Below, piece by piece: positions 26,511-33,970 of a stretch of 64,000 nucleotides of DNA. This stretch comes from CALZIK01 sp945787635 (GTDB lineage Bacteria; Acidobacteriota; Thermoanaerobaculia; Multivoradales; JAHEKO01). The notes beneath the pieces are model-generated. The model was not told the origin of the DNA and did no database searches. It worked only from the letters and a program-made list of their open reading frames with translations. Within the stretch, counting starts at the first letter, position 1. Every line of letters begins with the position of its first letter. The position numbers and the translations under genes were made by a program. Location of the stretch: NCBI GenBank assembly GCA_947259725.1, contig CAMYNM010000001.1, positions 558,001 to 622,000 of the forward strand, written 5' to 3'.

Positions 26511-26678
26511 CCAGTGGCCTGCAACACCCAAACCGATACTACCTGCCCGGCCCTGGTCGCCGATCTCTACGTTGCACCTCCTCGGCATAGGCACCGCTAT
26601 GACTGCGTCGGCGCGCCTTGACCTCGACGACGAATGGCTCGGCCATCTAGTATCGCTTCGAGCGTTACCGGCCACTAG
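26511..26678. repeat. 168-bp inverted-repeat element A (between E3 and E2 genes)
   Basis: Ends are CCAGTGGCC (left) and the complement of CTAGTGGCC (right). Read on the minus strand it has a 59-nt arm, a 50-nt core and a 59-nt arm; the arms pair with each other (for example CGATACTA in both). The core reads AAGGCGCGCCGACG, a short hairpin CATAG-cggtgc-CTATG, then CCGAGGAGGTGCAACG. The right end contains the TAG stop of the E3 gene (26677-26675). The layout matches element C at 60065-60231 position for position in the outer arm length (59 nt) but not in arm sequence. No ORF inside is credible. It could be a non-autonomous mobile element or a structured RNA. Confidence 0.7.
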
Positions 26679-28072
26679 ATGTGAATCGGATGGCCGACCG
26701 CCGCATGCGCGGCTTCGGCCATCGCTTCCGACAGGGTCGGATGAGCGTGAATCGTCCGGAACAGCTCTTCGGTCGTGGACTCGATCTTGAGCGCCACGCA
26801 GGCCTCGGCGATCAGGTCCGTGGCCTTGGGCCCGATGATGTGCACCCCCAGGAGCTCGTCGTAGCGGGTCTCACGAACGACTTTGACGAAGCCCGCCGTT
26901 TTCCCTTCGATCGCCGCCTTGCCGGAGGCGGAGAACGGAAACTTCCCGACCGCGACGTCGTAGCCGCGCTCGCGCGCCTTCGCCTCGGTCAAACCGACGC
27001 TGCCCACCTCGGGCTCGCAATAGGTTACCGAAGGAACTTGGTCGTAGTTGATCGGCCGGACCGGCTCGCCCGCCATGTGCTCGGCCGCCAGGATTCCCTC
27101 GGCCGAAGCGACATGAGCCAGCCAGGGCGTCGGTACGACATCACCGATTGCGTAGATGCTCGGCACGCTCGACTGCATCATCTCGTTGACACGAACGTAG
27201 CCCCGATCGAGATCTACCCCGGCCTCCTCGAGCCCGACCTTGTCGGTCACAGGTGCCCGACCGATCGCCACCAGAAGCATGTCGGCAGACCGAGATTCCA
27301 GCTTTCCATTCTTTTCCAGCGACACTGAGAGTCCTTGCGGCCCGCGCTCCGTGCCGACCAGCTTGGTGTCCAAGTCAATTCGGATGCCCCGCTTCTTGAA
27401 CGATCGCGCCAGCTCTTTTGAAACCTCTTCATCTTCGAGGGGCAGGACCCTCGGCAGCATCTCGACGAGCGTCACCTCGGAGCCGAAGGACCTGAAGATC
27501 GAGGCGAACTCGCTTCCCACCGCGCCCGAGCCGATCACCACCAGTGAGCCGGGAACTGAACCGACGTTCAGAATGTGATCCGAGTTCACCACGCGCCCGC
27601 CGTCGGTCGGCGCCATCGGAACTTCCCGCGGCACCGAGCCGGTGGCGATCATGATGAAGCGGGTGCTGAGCTCTCGGGTCGAGCCGTCTGAGGCCCGCAC
27701 TTCGACCCGGTTCCTAGCGATCACCCGACCGTGACCGTGAATACCTTCAATCTTGTTCTTCTTGAACAGAAACTCGATACCGCCGGCGTTCTTGTCGACC
27801 ACGCCCTGTTTGTAGCTTTGGGCCTTGGCCAGATCGAGACTGGCACTCGGCACCACGACGCCGAATTTCTCCGCATCCCGAGCCTGGTCCAGAACCGTGG
27901 CCGTGTGGAGGAGCGCTTTGGTCGGGATGCAGCCGCGATGGAGACAGGTACCGCCGAACTTGGGATCTCTCTCCACCACCGCCACATTCAAGCCCAGCTG
28001 CGCCGCGCGGATGGCACCGACGTACCCGCCGGGGCCGCTACCGATCACTACCAGGTCTTTCTCTTCAGCCAC
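26675..28072 (-). CDS. lpdA: Dihydrolipoyl dehydrogenase (E3)
   Basis: 465 residues. It reoxidises the dihydrolipoyl group of 2-oxo acid dehydrogenase complexes with FAD and NAD+. Motifs: N-terminal FAD-binding GSGPGGYVGAIRAAQLG, redox disulfide GGTCLHRGCIPTKALL (Cys at about 43 and 48), NAD-binding VVIGSGAVGSEFASIFRSFG, the second FAD contact YAIGDVV, and the C-terminal dimer active site HAHPTLSEAMAEAAHA. The third residue of the disulfide loop is His (CLHRGC) where CLNVGC is usual; this variant is known. The stop codon lies in the terminal repeat of element A. Confidence 0.95.
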   Translation of the reverse strand: MAEEKDLVVIGSGPGGYVGAIRAAQLGLNVAVVERDPKFGGTCLHRGCIPTKALLHTATVLDQARDAEKFGVVVPSASLDLAKAQSYKQGVVDKNAGGIEFLFKKNKIEGIHGHGRVIARNRVEVRASDGSTRELSTRFIMIATGSVPREVPMAPTDGGRVVNSDHILNVGSVPGSLVVIGSGAVGSEFASIFRSFGSEVTLVEMLPRVLPLEDEEVSKELARSFKKRGIRIDLDTKLVGTERGPQGLSVSLEKNGKLESRSADMLLVAIGRAPVTDKVGLEEAGVDLDRGYVRVNEMMQSSVPSIYAIGDVVPTPWLAHVASAEGILAAEHMAGEPVRPINYDQVPSVTYCEPEVGSVGLTEAKARERGYDVAVGKFPFSASGKAAIEGKTAGFVKVVRETRYDELLGVHIIGPKATDLIAEACVALKIESTTEELFRTIHAHPTLSEAMAEAAHAAVGHPIHI

Positions 28073-28081
28073 TCGACCTCC

Positions 28082-28924
28082 TCAGATCGCAATCGGTTCC
28101 ACAGTCAGCTTGCCCCGGGCGGATTCGACCAGCTTGCCGCAGGCGACCTCCGGATCGTGCTCGAAGAAGCACGTCCACTCGCCGGCATGCGCTCGCGGCA
28201 GCCACTCCTGCTTGTTGGCCAGGGTCTCCAGCGGATAGAGATCGTAGCCCATGATCCACGGATAGGGAACATGATGGATCGTGGGCACGAGATCGGCCCA
28301 GAAGACCGCGTTCTCGCCGCCCGACTCGATCGTGACCACGCACATGTCCGCATTGTGCCCGCGAGCCTTGACCGCCCGCACTCCCGGCACCGGCTCGGCG
28401 GCGTCGTCGAATTCTCGAGCCACACCGGCCTCGAATAGAGGTTCCCAGTTCCGCGCGTCGTAACTCGCCCGATCCCGCTGCGTCGGATTGCGGGCGTGAG
28501 CTACCTCGCTGCGCTCGAGCCAGTAGGTGGCGTTGGGAAACGTCGGCACGATCTTCTCGCCGTCGTAGCGCGTATTCCAACCACAATGGTCGAAGTGCAG
28601 GTGAGTCGAGAGGACGTGACGGACCTCTTCCAGCGAAAAACCTTTGCCGCTAATAGCTTCCGGGAGACGAGAATCGTCGTCTTTCATTCCGAAGATGTCG
28701 CGGAATTTCTCGTCGTTCTTGTCGCCGAGACCGGAATCGATCAGGACCAGCCCGTCCGACGTCTCGACCAGAAGGCAGTTTGTGCTCATCCGGATGCGGT
28801 TGCGATCGTCTGCCCGGGCCCGGGTCTCCCAAAGGACCTTCGGCACCACGCCGAACATTGCGCCCCCGTCGAGACGAAAGCCGCCGTCGCGGATCACATG
28901 CAGGTTCACTTCTCCCAGGCGCAT
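28082..28924 (-). CDS. MBL-fold metallo-hydrolase
   Basis: 280 residues of the metallo-beta-lactamase fold. The metal-binding HxHxDH is STHLHFDHCGWNTR near residue 90, followed by further ligand regions VKARGHNADMCVV (His) and the Asp in ENAVFWADLVPT. The N-terminal strand EVNLHVIRDGGFRLDGGAMFGVVP and the NCLLVETSDGLVLIDSGLGDK segment are typical of quorum-quenching lactonase-like and related hydrolases; the substrate is not known. It lies 9 nt upstream of lpdA on the same strand, so they are probably cotranscribed. Confidence 0.88.
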   Translation of the reverse strand: MRLGEVNLHVIRDGGFRLDGGAMFGVVPKVLWETRARADDRNRIRMSTNCLLVETSDGLVLIDSGLGDKNDEKFRDIFGMKDDDSRLPEAISGKGFSLEEVRHVLSTHLHFDHCGWNTRYDGEKIVPTFPNATYWLERSEVAHARNPTQRDRASYDARNWEPLFEAGVAREFDDAAEPVPGVRAVKARGHNADMCVVTIESGGENAVFWADLVPTIHHVPYPWIMGYDLYPLETLANKQEWLPRAHAGEWTCFFEHDPEVACGKLVESARGKLTVEPIAI

Positions 28925-28984
28925 CGGAATCGAAGTCTATCGGAAATGAAATACCGCTTTGTCTCGTACTATGGTTGACGAATC

Positions 28985-30208
28985 ATGCTCGGCGATCCAA
29001 GCGAGACCACTACGATCAGCCAGGAAGGGCGCGCACCGGACGCTCACGCGACGGCCGGTTCCGATCGCGACGTGGCGCTGGTTCTGACCGGCGGAGGCGC
29101 GCGCGCCGCTTACCAGGTGGGATTTCTCAAGTGCCTCGCGCGGAACATGCCCGACGCTCGGCTGCCAATCATCACGGGTGTTTCGGCGGGTGCGATCAAT
29201 GCCGTCTACCTGGCCGCCCACCAGGGTTCGCTGAGCGAAGCCGTCGACGGACTCGAGCGCCTCTGGGCGAATCTGGATCCCGACAAGATCTATCGCGTCG
29301 GTACGGTACCGCTGCTTGCCAATATCGCGCGCTGGGGCTTGCGCCTGTTCTCCGGCGGGACCCGCGCGGTGCCGGAGCCGGAGAGCATCCTCGATGTCTC
29401 CCCGCTGCGTGAGCTGCTGCGAACCGCGCTCGACACCGCGGACGGCGAGCTCGCGGGGATCGAGGCCAACCTGGCGAGCGGCAAACTGAAAGCCCTCGCC
29501 CTGTCCACCCTCAAGTACTCGACCGGCCAGACCGTGACCTGGGTACAGGGCCGTGATTTCGACGGCTGGGAGCGACCGCGACGCGTCGGAATGCGGACCA
29601 GAATCCGGGTCGCGCACGTTATGGCGTCCGCGGCCCTGCCGCTCATGTTTCCGGCGGTCGAGATCGACGGCAGCTGGTATGGGGACGGAGGCATCCGACT
29701 CGCGGCACCGCTGGCTCCCGCGATCCATCTCGGGGCGGACCGGATTCTGGCGATCGCGACCCGGCAGCTCAAGAGCGCTGCCGAGGCCAGCGAGCCGACC
29801 TTCTCGGGCTACCCTCCCCCCGCCCAGGTCGCCGGGACCATGCTCAACGCCGCTTTCCTCGACGCTATCGACCAAGACGCCGCCAACCTGGACCGGATCA
29901 ACCTCATGCTCGAGCACCTGGCCCAGCGCCACTACGGCAACCTGCGACCGATTCGAACCCTGGTGCTTCGCCCGTCCAGAGACCTCGGCCGAATGGCCGC
30001 CGATTTCGAGGTCAAGCTACCGCCCGCCTTCCGGTTCTTCACCCGCGGCTGGGGTACCAAGCAGACCCGAAGCCCGGACTTCCTGAGCCTGTTGATGTTC
30101 CAGAGCGACTACCTGCGTGAGCTCATCGCCACCGGCGAGCGCGATGCCGAAGCACGGCTCGACGAGATTCAGGCCCTGTTCGAGCCCGCATCGAGTCGAT
30201 CCGGCTGA
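28985..30208 (+). CDS. Patatin-like phospholipase
   Basis: 407 residues. The patatin catalytic features are all seen: oxyanion hole GGGARAAYQVGFLK near residue 38, nucleophile motif GVSAGAINAVYLA (GxSxG) near residue 64, and the dyad Asp in GSWYGDGGIRLAAPL (DGG) near 230. Such proteins hydrolyse ester bonds of lipids. There is no signal peptide; the N-terminal 30 residues are hydrophilic. The C-terminal part (about 300-407) includes HYGNLRPIRTLVLRPSRDLG, as in bacterial patatins that act in membrane lipid turnover. Its TGA stop abuts the left terminal repeat of element B, and the convergent aldolase gene ends at the other side. Confidence 0.9.
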   Translation: MLGDPSETTTISQEGRAPDAHATAGSDRDVALVLTGGGARAAYQVGFLKCLARNMPDARLPIITGVSAGAINAVYLAAHQGSLSEAVDGLERLWANLDPDKIYRVGTVPLLANIARWGLRLFSGGTRAVPEPESILDVSPLRELLRTALDTADGELAGIEANLASGKLKALALSTLKYSTGQTVTWVQGRDFDGWERPRRVGMRTRIRVAHVMASAALPLMFPAVEIDGSWYGDGGIRLAAPLAPAIHLGADRILAIATRQLKSAAEASEPTFSGYPPPAQVAGTMLNAAFLDAIDQDAANLDRINLMLEHLAQRHYGNLRPIRTLVLRPSRDLGRMAADFEVKLPPAFRFFTRGWGTKQTRSPDFLSLLMFQSDYLRELIATGERDAEARLDEIQALFEPASSRSG

Positions 30209-30331
30209 GTCGGTCGAGTCGGGGTCGGCTACAAGGCATCTCGGCCGAGGCGCGAGGTAGGCGTACGGACTTGTACGTCGACGAGCGCCGAGGTCGAGTA
30301 ACGCCGTAGACGGCCCCGAATCGACCGACTA
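30208..30331. repeat. 124-bp inverted-repeat element B, between convergent genes
   Basis: The left arm AGTCGGTCGAgTCGGGGtCG and right arm (complement AGTCGGTCGAtTCGGGGcCG) pair over about 25 bp. Between them is a core with GAGGCGCGAGGTAGGCGTAC, a short hairpin GTAC...GTAC, then GAGCGCCGAGGTCGAG and TAACGCCG. This order (GCGCG stretch, small hairpin, GAG-rich stretch, AACGCC) resembles the cores of elements A and C. The left end shares the A of the patatin TGA; the right end contains the aldolase TAG (30331-30329). It may act as a two-way terminator. Confidence 0.6.
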
Positions 30332-31408
30332 CGCGATGGTGACGTCGGGGCAGAGATAGACATCCTGGATCGCGTTCAGCAGCTCCACACCGTCCGACAT
30401 CGGCTTCTGAAACGCCTTCCGGCCGGAAATCAACCCGGTGCCCCCACCACGTTTGTTGAGAACGGCGGTGCGCACGGCCTCTGCGAGGTCGCTGCCGCCG
30501 CCGGAGGCGCCACCCGAGTTGATCAGACCAACGCGACCCATGTAGCAGTTGGCGACCTGCCAGCGCACCCAATCGATGGGGTGCTCCGGCGCTAGGTCGG
30601 AATAGACGAGCTTGTGCGTTTTGCCGAAGCCGACGGCCGGATAGCCGCCATTGTTGGTCGGCAGCTTCTGCTTGACGATGTCGGCTTCGATGGTGGCGCC
30701 GATGTGATTGGCCTGGCCGGTGAGGTCGGCCGCCGCGTGATAGTCGACGCCGTCTTTCTTGAAGCCTGGGTTGCGGAGGTAGCACCAGAGGATCGTCGCC
30801 ATGCCCAGCTCGTGTGCGCGTGAGAAAGCCTCAGCGATCTCAACCAGCTCGGAGTTGCCGTCCTCGGAGCCGAAGTAGATCGTGGCGCCAACCGCCGACG
30901 CGCCGAGGTCCCAGGCCTGCTCGACCTGGGCGAAGATGACCTGCCGGAACGTGCTCGGATAGGTCAGGAGCTCGTTGTGGTTGAGCTTGACGATGAACGG
31001 AATCCTGTGCGCGTACTTGCGCGACATCGTGCCGAGAACGCCGAGCGTCGACGCGACCGCATTACAGCCGCCCTCCATCGCGAGCTTGACGATGTTCTCG
31101 GGATCGAAGTAGATCGGATTGGGCGCGAACGAGGCGGCGCCGGAGTGCTCGATGCCCTGATCGACCGGCAGGATCGAGAGGTAGCCCGTCCCGGAAAGCC
31201 TGCCGTGGTGAAAGAGCCTGTGGAGGTTGACCAGGACGCCCGGCTTGCGATCGGAGATCGCCCAGACCCGGTCGATGTGGTCGGGGCCGGGAGCCGAGAG
31301 GCTGTCTTTCGGTATTCCTTTGCAGGTATGGCTGAGCAGGTCGCCGGCATCGGCTCCCAGGAGCTTTTCAATCTTGTTCACGCTGCTGGCGACATCGGCT
31401 ACGGTCAT
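30329..31408 (-). CDS. fbaB: Fructose-bisphosphate aldolase, class I (FbaB type)
   Basis: 359 residues from the ATG at 31408, which has a very good AGGAGG 5-6 nt upstream. The class I (Schiff-base) archaeal/DhnA-type aldolase cleaves or condenses fructose 1,6-bisphosphate in glycolysis and gluconeogenesis. Conserved parts are SILPVDQGIEHS, IPFIVKLNHNELL, ASAVGATIYFGSEDGN, and the C-terminal phosphate site GLINSGGASGGGSDL. The upstream frame to 31489 lies in the repeat region and is not used. It converges on the patatin gene across element B. Confidence 0.92.
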   Translation of the reverse strand: MTVADVASSVNKIEKLLGADAGDLLSHTCKGIPKDSLSAPGPDHIDRVWAISDRKPGVLVNLHRLFHHGRLSGTGYLSILPVDQGIEHSGAASFAPNPIYFDPENIVKLAMEGGCNAVASTLGVLGTMSRKYAHRIPFIVKLNHNELLTYPSTFRQVIFAQVEQAWDLGASAVGATIYFGSEDGNSELVEIAEAFSRAHELGMATILWCYLRNPGFKKDGVDYHAAADLTGQANHIGATIEADIVKQKLPTNNGGYPAVGFGKTHKLVYSDLAPEHPIDWVRWQVANCYMGRVGLINSGGASGGGSDLAEAVRTAVLNKRGGGTGLISGRKAFQKPMSDGVELLNAIQDVYLCPDVTIA

Positions 31409-31479
31409 CGGAATCCCTCCTGTTTGTCTTCGGTCGTTCAGAATATCTCGCCGGCGGGCGAAGTGCGAGCCTGGTTTTT

Positions 31480-31591
31480 CGGTCGACACGGCGGTCGACC
31501 GCTACATGATGTTGACCAGAGCGGAGGTCGATTGCCAGGCAAGACTGACTCGGCCCGAGATATGGCGGGCGACCTCCGTGTCGACCGACCT
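31480..31591. repeat. 112-bp inverted repeat of the GGTCGAC family
   Basis: CGGTCGACACGG-c-GGTCGaCCGC at 31480-31502 is repeated in inverted orientation as the complement of CGGTCGACACGGaGGTCGcC at 31570-31591, with about 65 bp between them. The first copy continues as GCTACA, the same extension as the copies around the gamma-glutamyltransferase gene. The right copy ends 5 bp before the Nudix TAG stop. The region 31409-31595 contains no other feature besides the aldolase ribosome binding site. Confidence 0.6.
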
Positions 31592-31595
31592 TCGC

Positions 31596-32198
31596 CTAGC
31601 CCGGGGCGATCATTTCGAGTCCCAGCCTGGCCATCAGGTTCCGCACGATGCCCGCGGTCAGTCCCCAGACACGGTGCCGGCCGACGTGGTAGATGCGAAA
31701 CGTGCGGTCGACGCCGTCCACGGTCACCACCCGATCTTCAGCCACGCGCACGTCGGCGAACGCCATCAGCGGGACCTCGAAGACCTCGGCGATCTCGGCC
31801 TCGTTGATCTCGGTCTTGTAAGGATAGGGAATCGCACCGACGCAGGGTCGGATCCTGAACCCCGAAAAGGTGTCCACGTCATCCAGCTCGCCGAGACGGG
31901 CCACACCCTTCTCGAGCAGACCGATCTCTTCGCGCGTCTCTCGCAGAGCCGCATCCCAGGCATCTTCCCCGACCTCGTACCCGCCTCCGGGAAACGCCAC
32001 CTGACCGCCGTGCTGCGGCAGGTCGTCCGAGCGCTTGGTCAGCAAGACCCAGAGCTGACCGGCATTGACGAAGAGCGGCACCAGAACCGCAGCCGGCCGC
32101 CGTTCGCCAGTCCCCATCCTGAGTGGCGCGGGCTCGGCGAGTCGCCGGCGCATCTGCACGATCCAGCTATGAGGCTCGTTCTCAAGGTTGTCGTTCAT
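31596..32198 (-). CDS. Nudix hydrolase, CoA pyrophosphatase type
   Basis: 200 residues. The Nudix box is GGGYEVGEDAWDAALRETREEIGLL (catalytic REXXEE seen as RETREEIG) near residues 74-98, and it is preceded by LTKRSDDLPQHGGQVAFPGG, the CoA-pyrophosphatase signature (LLT.R...L..H.GQ..FPGG). It hydrolyses CoA or acyl-CoA to 3',5'-ADP and phosphopantetheine. The start overlaps the stop of the polytopic membrane protein gene by 4 bp (ATGA at 32198-32195). Confidence 0.9.
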   Translation of the reverse strand: MNDNLENEPHSWIVQMRRRLAEPAPLRMGTGERRPAAVLVPLFVNAGQLWVLLTKRSDDLPQHGGQVAFPGGGYEVGEDAWDAALRETREEIGLLEKGVARLGELDDVDTFSGFRIRPCVGAIPYPYKTEINEAEIAEVFEVPLMAFADVRVAEDRVVTVDGVDRTFRIYHVGRHRVWGLTAGIVRNLMARLGLEMIAPG

Positions 32199-33967
32199 CG
32201 ATATTCCTCGTCTATCTGACCGTCTGGCTGCCCGCCTGGCTGCCCGTCCGGCGCCACGCCGGCCGGAACACCGGTAACCGAAAACGGCTGGTCGCCGTCC
32301 GCCCCGGTCATCGAGAACTCGAGCATGTGCAAGAAATGCCTATCATCGCGACCCCAAATGCGATGGCGAATGCGCGGTTCGTTCGGAGCCACCTCGAAGG
32401 TGACGCCACCTCCCGGCCGGAACAGTAGGTTTTCAACCGTCCCGCCTTCGAGCTCGAGCTCACTGGTCGCATTCGGGCCGAACTCGAGCTCTATCGCGGA
32501 GAGGCGCCGCGACGACGCGACCATAAGCTCGCCCTTCATTCCGTAGCGGAGAACGAAGTGGCTCGGTCCGGAGCCAGGCAGCAACCCCCCATTCGCAGTG
32601 CGAGCCAGGATCAGACGGCTAAAGACCTCCCCGCTGGCCGGCGCGTAGCGCTGGCTGGTCTCGTAGGGCAAAACCCTGGCGAGCGAAGCGGCCGCCACCT
32701 GCGCTCGGAGGCGACCGGGATGCTCGGTCAAACCAAGCCACAGCGGGGCAACCGCCACCATGCCCGCTGCCCCGGCGAGGATCGCGGGCCAGGCGGCTGC
32801 CGACGCGCGAACCGCGAAGAACATCAGAACCGCCAGCGGAACCATCGGCCGATTTCCCAGAGATTCCGGCCCACCCGCGAAGTTGAACGGATCGAGCACG
32901 ATCGAACCGACCAGGACGCCACCCGCCACCAGCCACAAAAGCCCGCTCGACCACCTGGCGCTGGCTCCGAAGAACACCAGCGGCACGAAGCACAGCAGCA
33001 CGCCCACGTGGCGCCCGACCAACGCATACACTCCGTTCCAGAGCATGAGCTCGGGGTCCCAGACGACCGGCGGCGCCTCGACCGACTCGAGCCGCAGCGC
33101 CCAATCGCCGACGTCGACGATCTCGTCGCCGGCCCGGACCGGCAGGCCGGTATCGGCCAGCCAGGGCGCGACGCCCGGGAACAAGGTCCCACCGAGCAAC
33201 CACGCGCCGAGGAGAACCCCGGCGAAACCTCCGATCGCCGCCGCCCAGGCCACCTCGTTTCGCGACCGAAAGGCGGGCACCAGAAACGCCATCAATGCGA
33301 CCGCGTAGAGAGGTCCCTGAAGCGCCGCGGCCGCGACGAGGCAGCCCACCGTCAACCATCTCAGGGCCGGCTTCCAGCGCCCGGACGGCTTCGCCGCCAT
33401 CTGCGGCAGCTCCTCTGGCGGCGCCCCTTCCCTGGTCAGCAGGTACGCGAGGACCAGCAGCGCTGAGACGAAAAGCTCGGGCCACGCCGCACGCACGTAC
33501 GAAAACACGACCGTTCCAAAGAACAGCGCCACGGACCAGTAGGGAGCGCTCCCTGGCGCGTCGCGGCCCAACCGCAACCCGAGACCGATTGCGAGACCGC
33601 CGAAGAGCAGCAGATTCAAGAGGAGAGGACCGCGCTCCGGCGCGATCAGAACGAACGGGGCCAGCGCCAGCGAGTACGGCAACGGCCGATGAAAGTGAAG
33701 AGCGTCGCCGGCGACCGACACCTCGGCGGTCGTTTCGATTGCCGACTCGATCGCCGGCCAGTTCTTGGCGGCGAAGCGCGCGCGATCGGCCTCGCCGTAG
33801 GCGCGATCGCCGTCTCGAACCAGACTCTCCGCCTGGAGCCGGTAGGTAGCCTCCGACGGACCTCCCGGCGCGGTCGGACTCGAAAACGCCGAATAACAGA
33901 CCACGAGCAGGCCCATGGCAAGAAGAAGCCAACCCGGCGCCGCGCCGGAAAGCACCCGAAACGGCAC
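32195..33967 (-). CDS. Polytopic membrane protein, possible lipid-linked glycosyltransferase
   Basis: 590 residues with roughly ten hydrophobic helices in the first 420 residues (for example WLLLAMGLLVVCYSAF, PLLLNLLLFGGLAIGLGL, WSVALFFGTVVFSYV, LFVSALLVLAYLLT, GGVLVGSIVL), then a soluble C-terminal domain of about 150 residues with a beta-rich pattern (FVLRYGMKGELMVASSRRLS). The helix density resembles GT-C glycosyltransferases, but I do not see a convincing DxD or DE in the first loop. It lies 3 nt after the GT4 gene and overlaps the Nudix gene, so a role in glycan assembly with the GT4 enzyme is inferred. Confidence 0.68.
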   Translation of the reverse strand: MPFRVLSGAAPGWLLLAMGLLVVCYSAFSSPTAPGGPSEATYRLQAESLVRDGDRAYGEADRARFAAKNWPAIESAIETTAEVSVAGDALHFHRPLPYSLALAPFVLIAPERGPLLLNLLLFGGLAIGLGLRLGRDAPGSAPYWSVALFFGTVVFSYVRAAWPELFVSALLVLAYLLTREGAPPEELPQMAAKPSGRWKPALRWLTVGCLVAAAALQGPLYAVALMAFLVPAFRSRNEVAWAAAIGGFAGVLLGAWLLGGTLFPGVAPWLADTGLPVRAGDEIVDVGDWALRLESVEAPPVVWDPELMLWNGVYALVGRHVGVLLCFVPLVFFGASARWSSGLLWLVAGGVLVGSIVLDPFNFAGGPESLGNRPMVPLAVLMFFAVRASAAAWPAILAGAAGMVAVAPLWLGLTEHPGRLRAQVAAASLARVLPYETSQRYAPASGEVFSRLILARTANGGLLPGSGPSHFVLRYGMKGELMVASSRRLSAIELEFGPNATSELELEGGTVENLLFRPGGGVTFEVAPNEPRIRHRIWGRDDRHFLHMLEFSMTGADGDQPFSVTGVPAGVAPDGQPGGQPDGQIDEEYR

Positions 33968-33970
33968 GAA

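Noticed and set aside
26481..26675. 64-residue minus-strand frame
   Set aside because: Lies entirely in inverted-repeat element A; composition follows the repeat arms.
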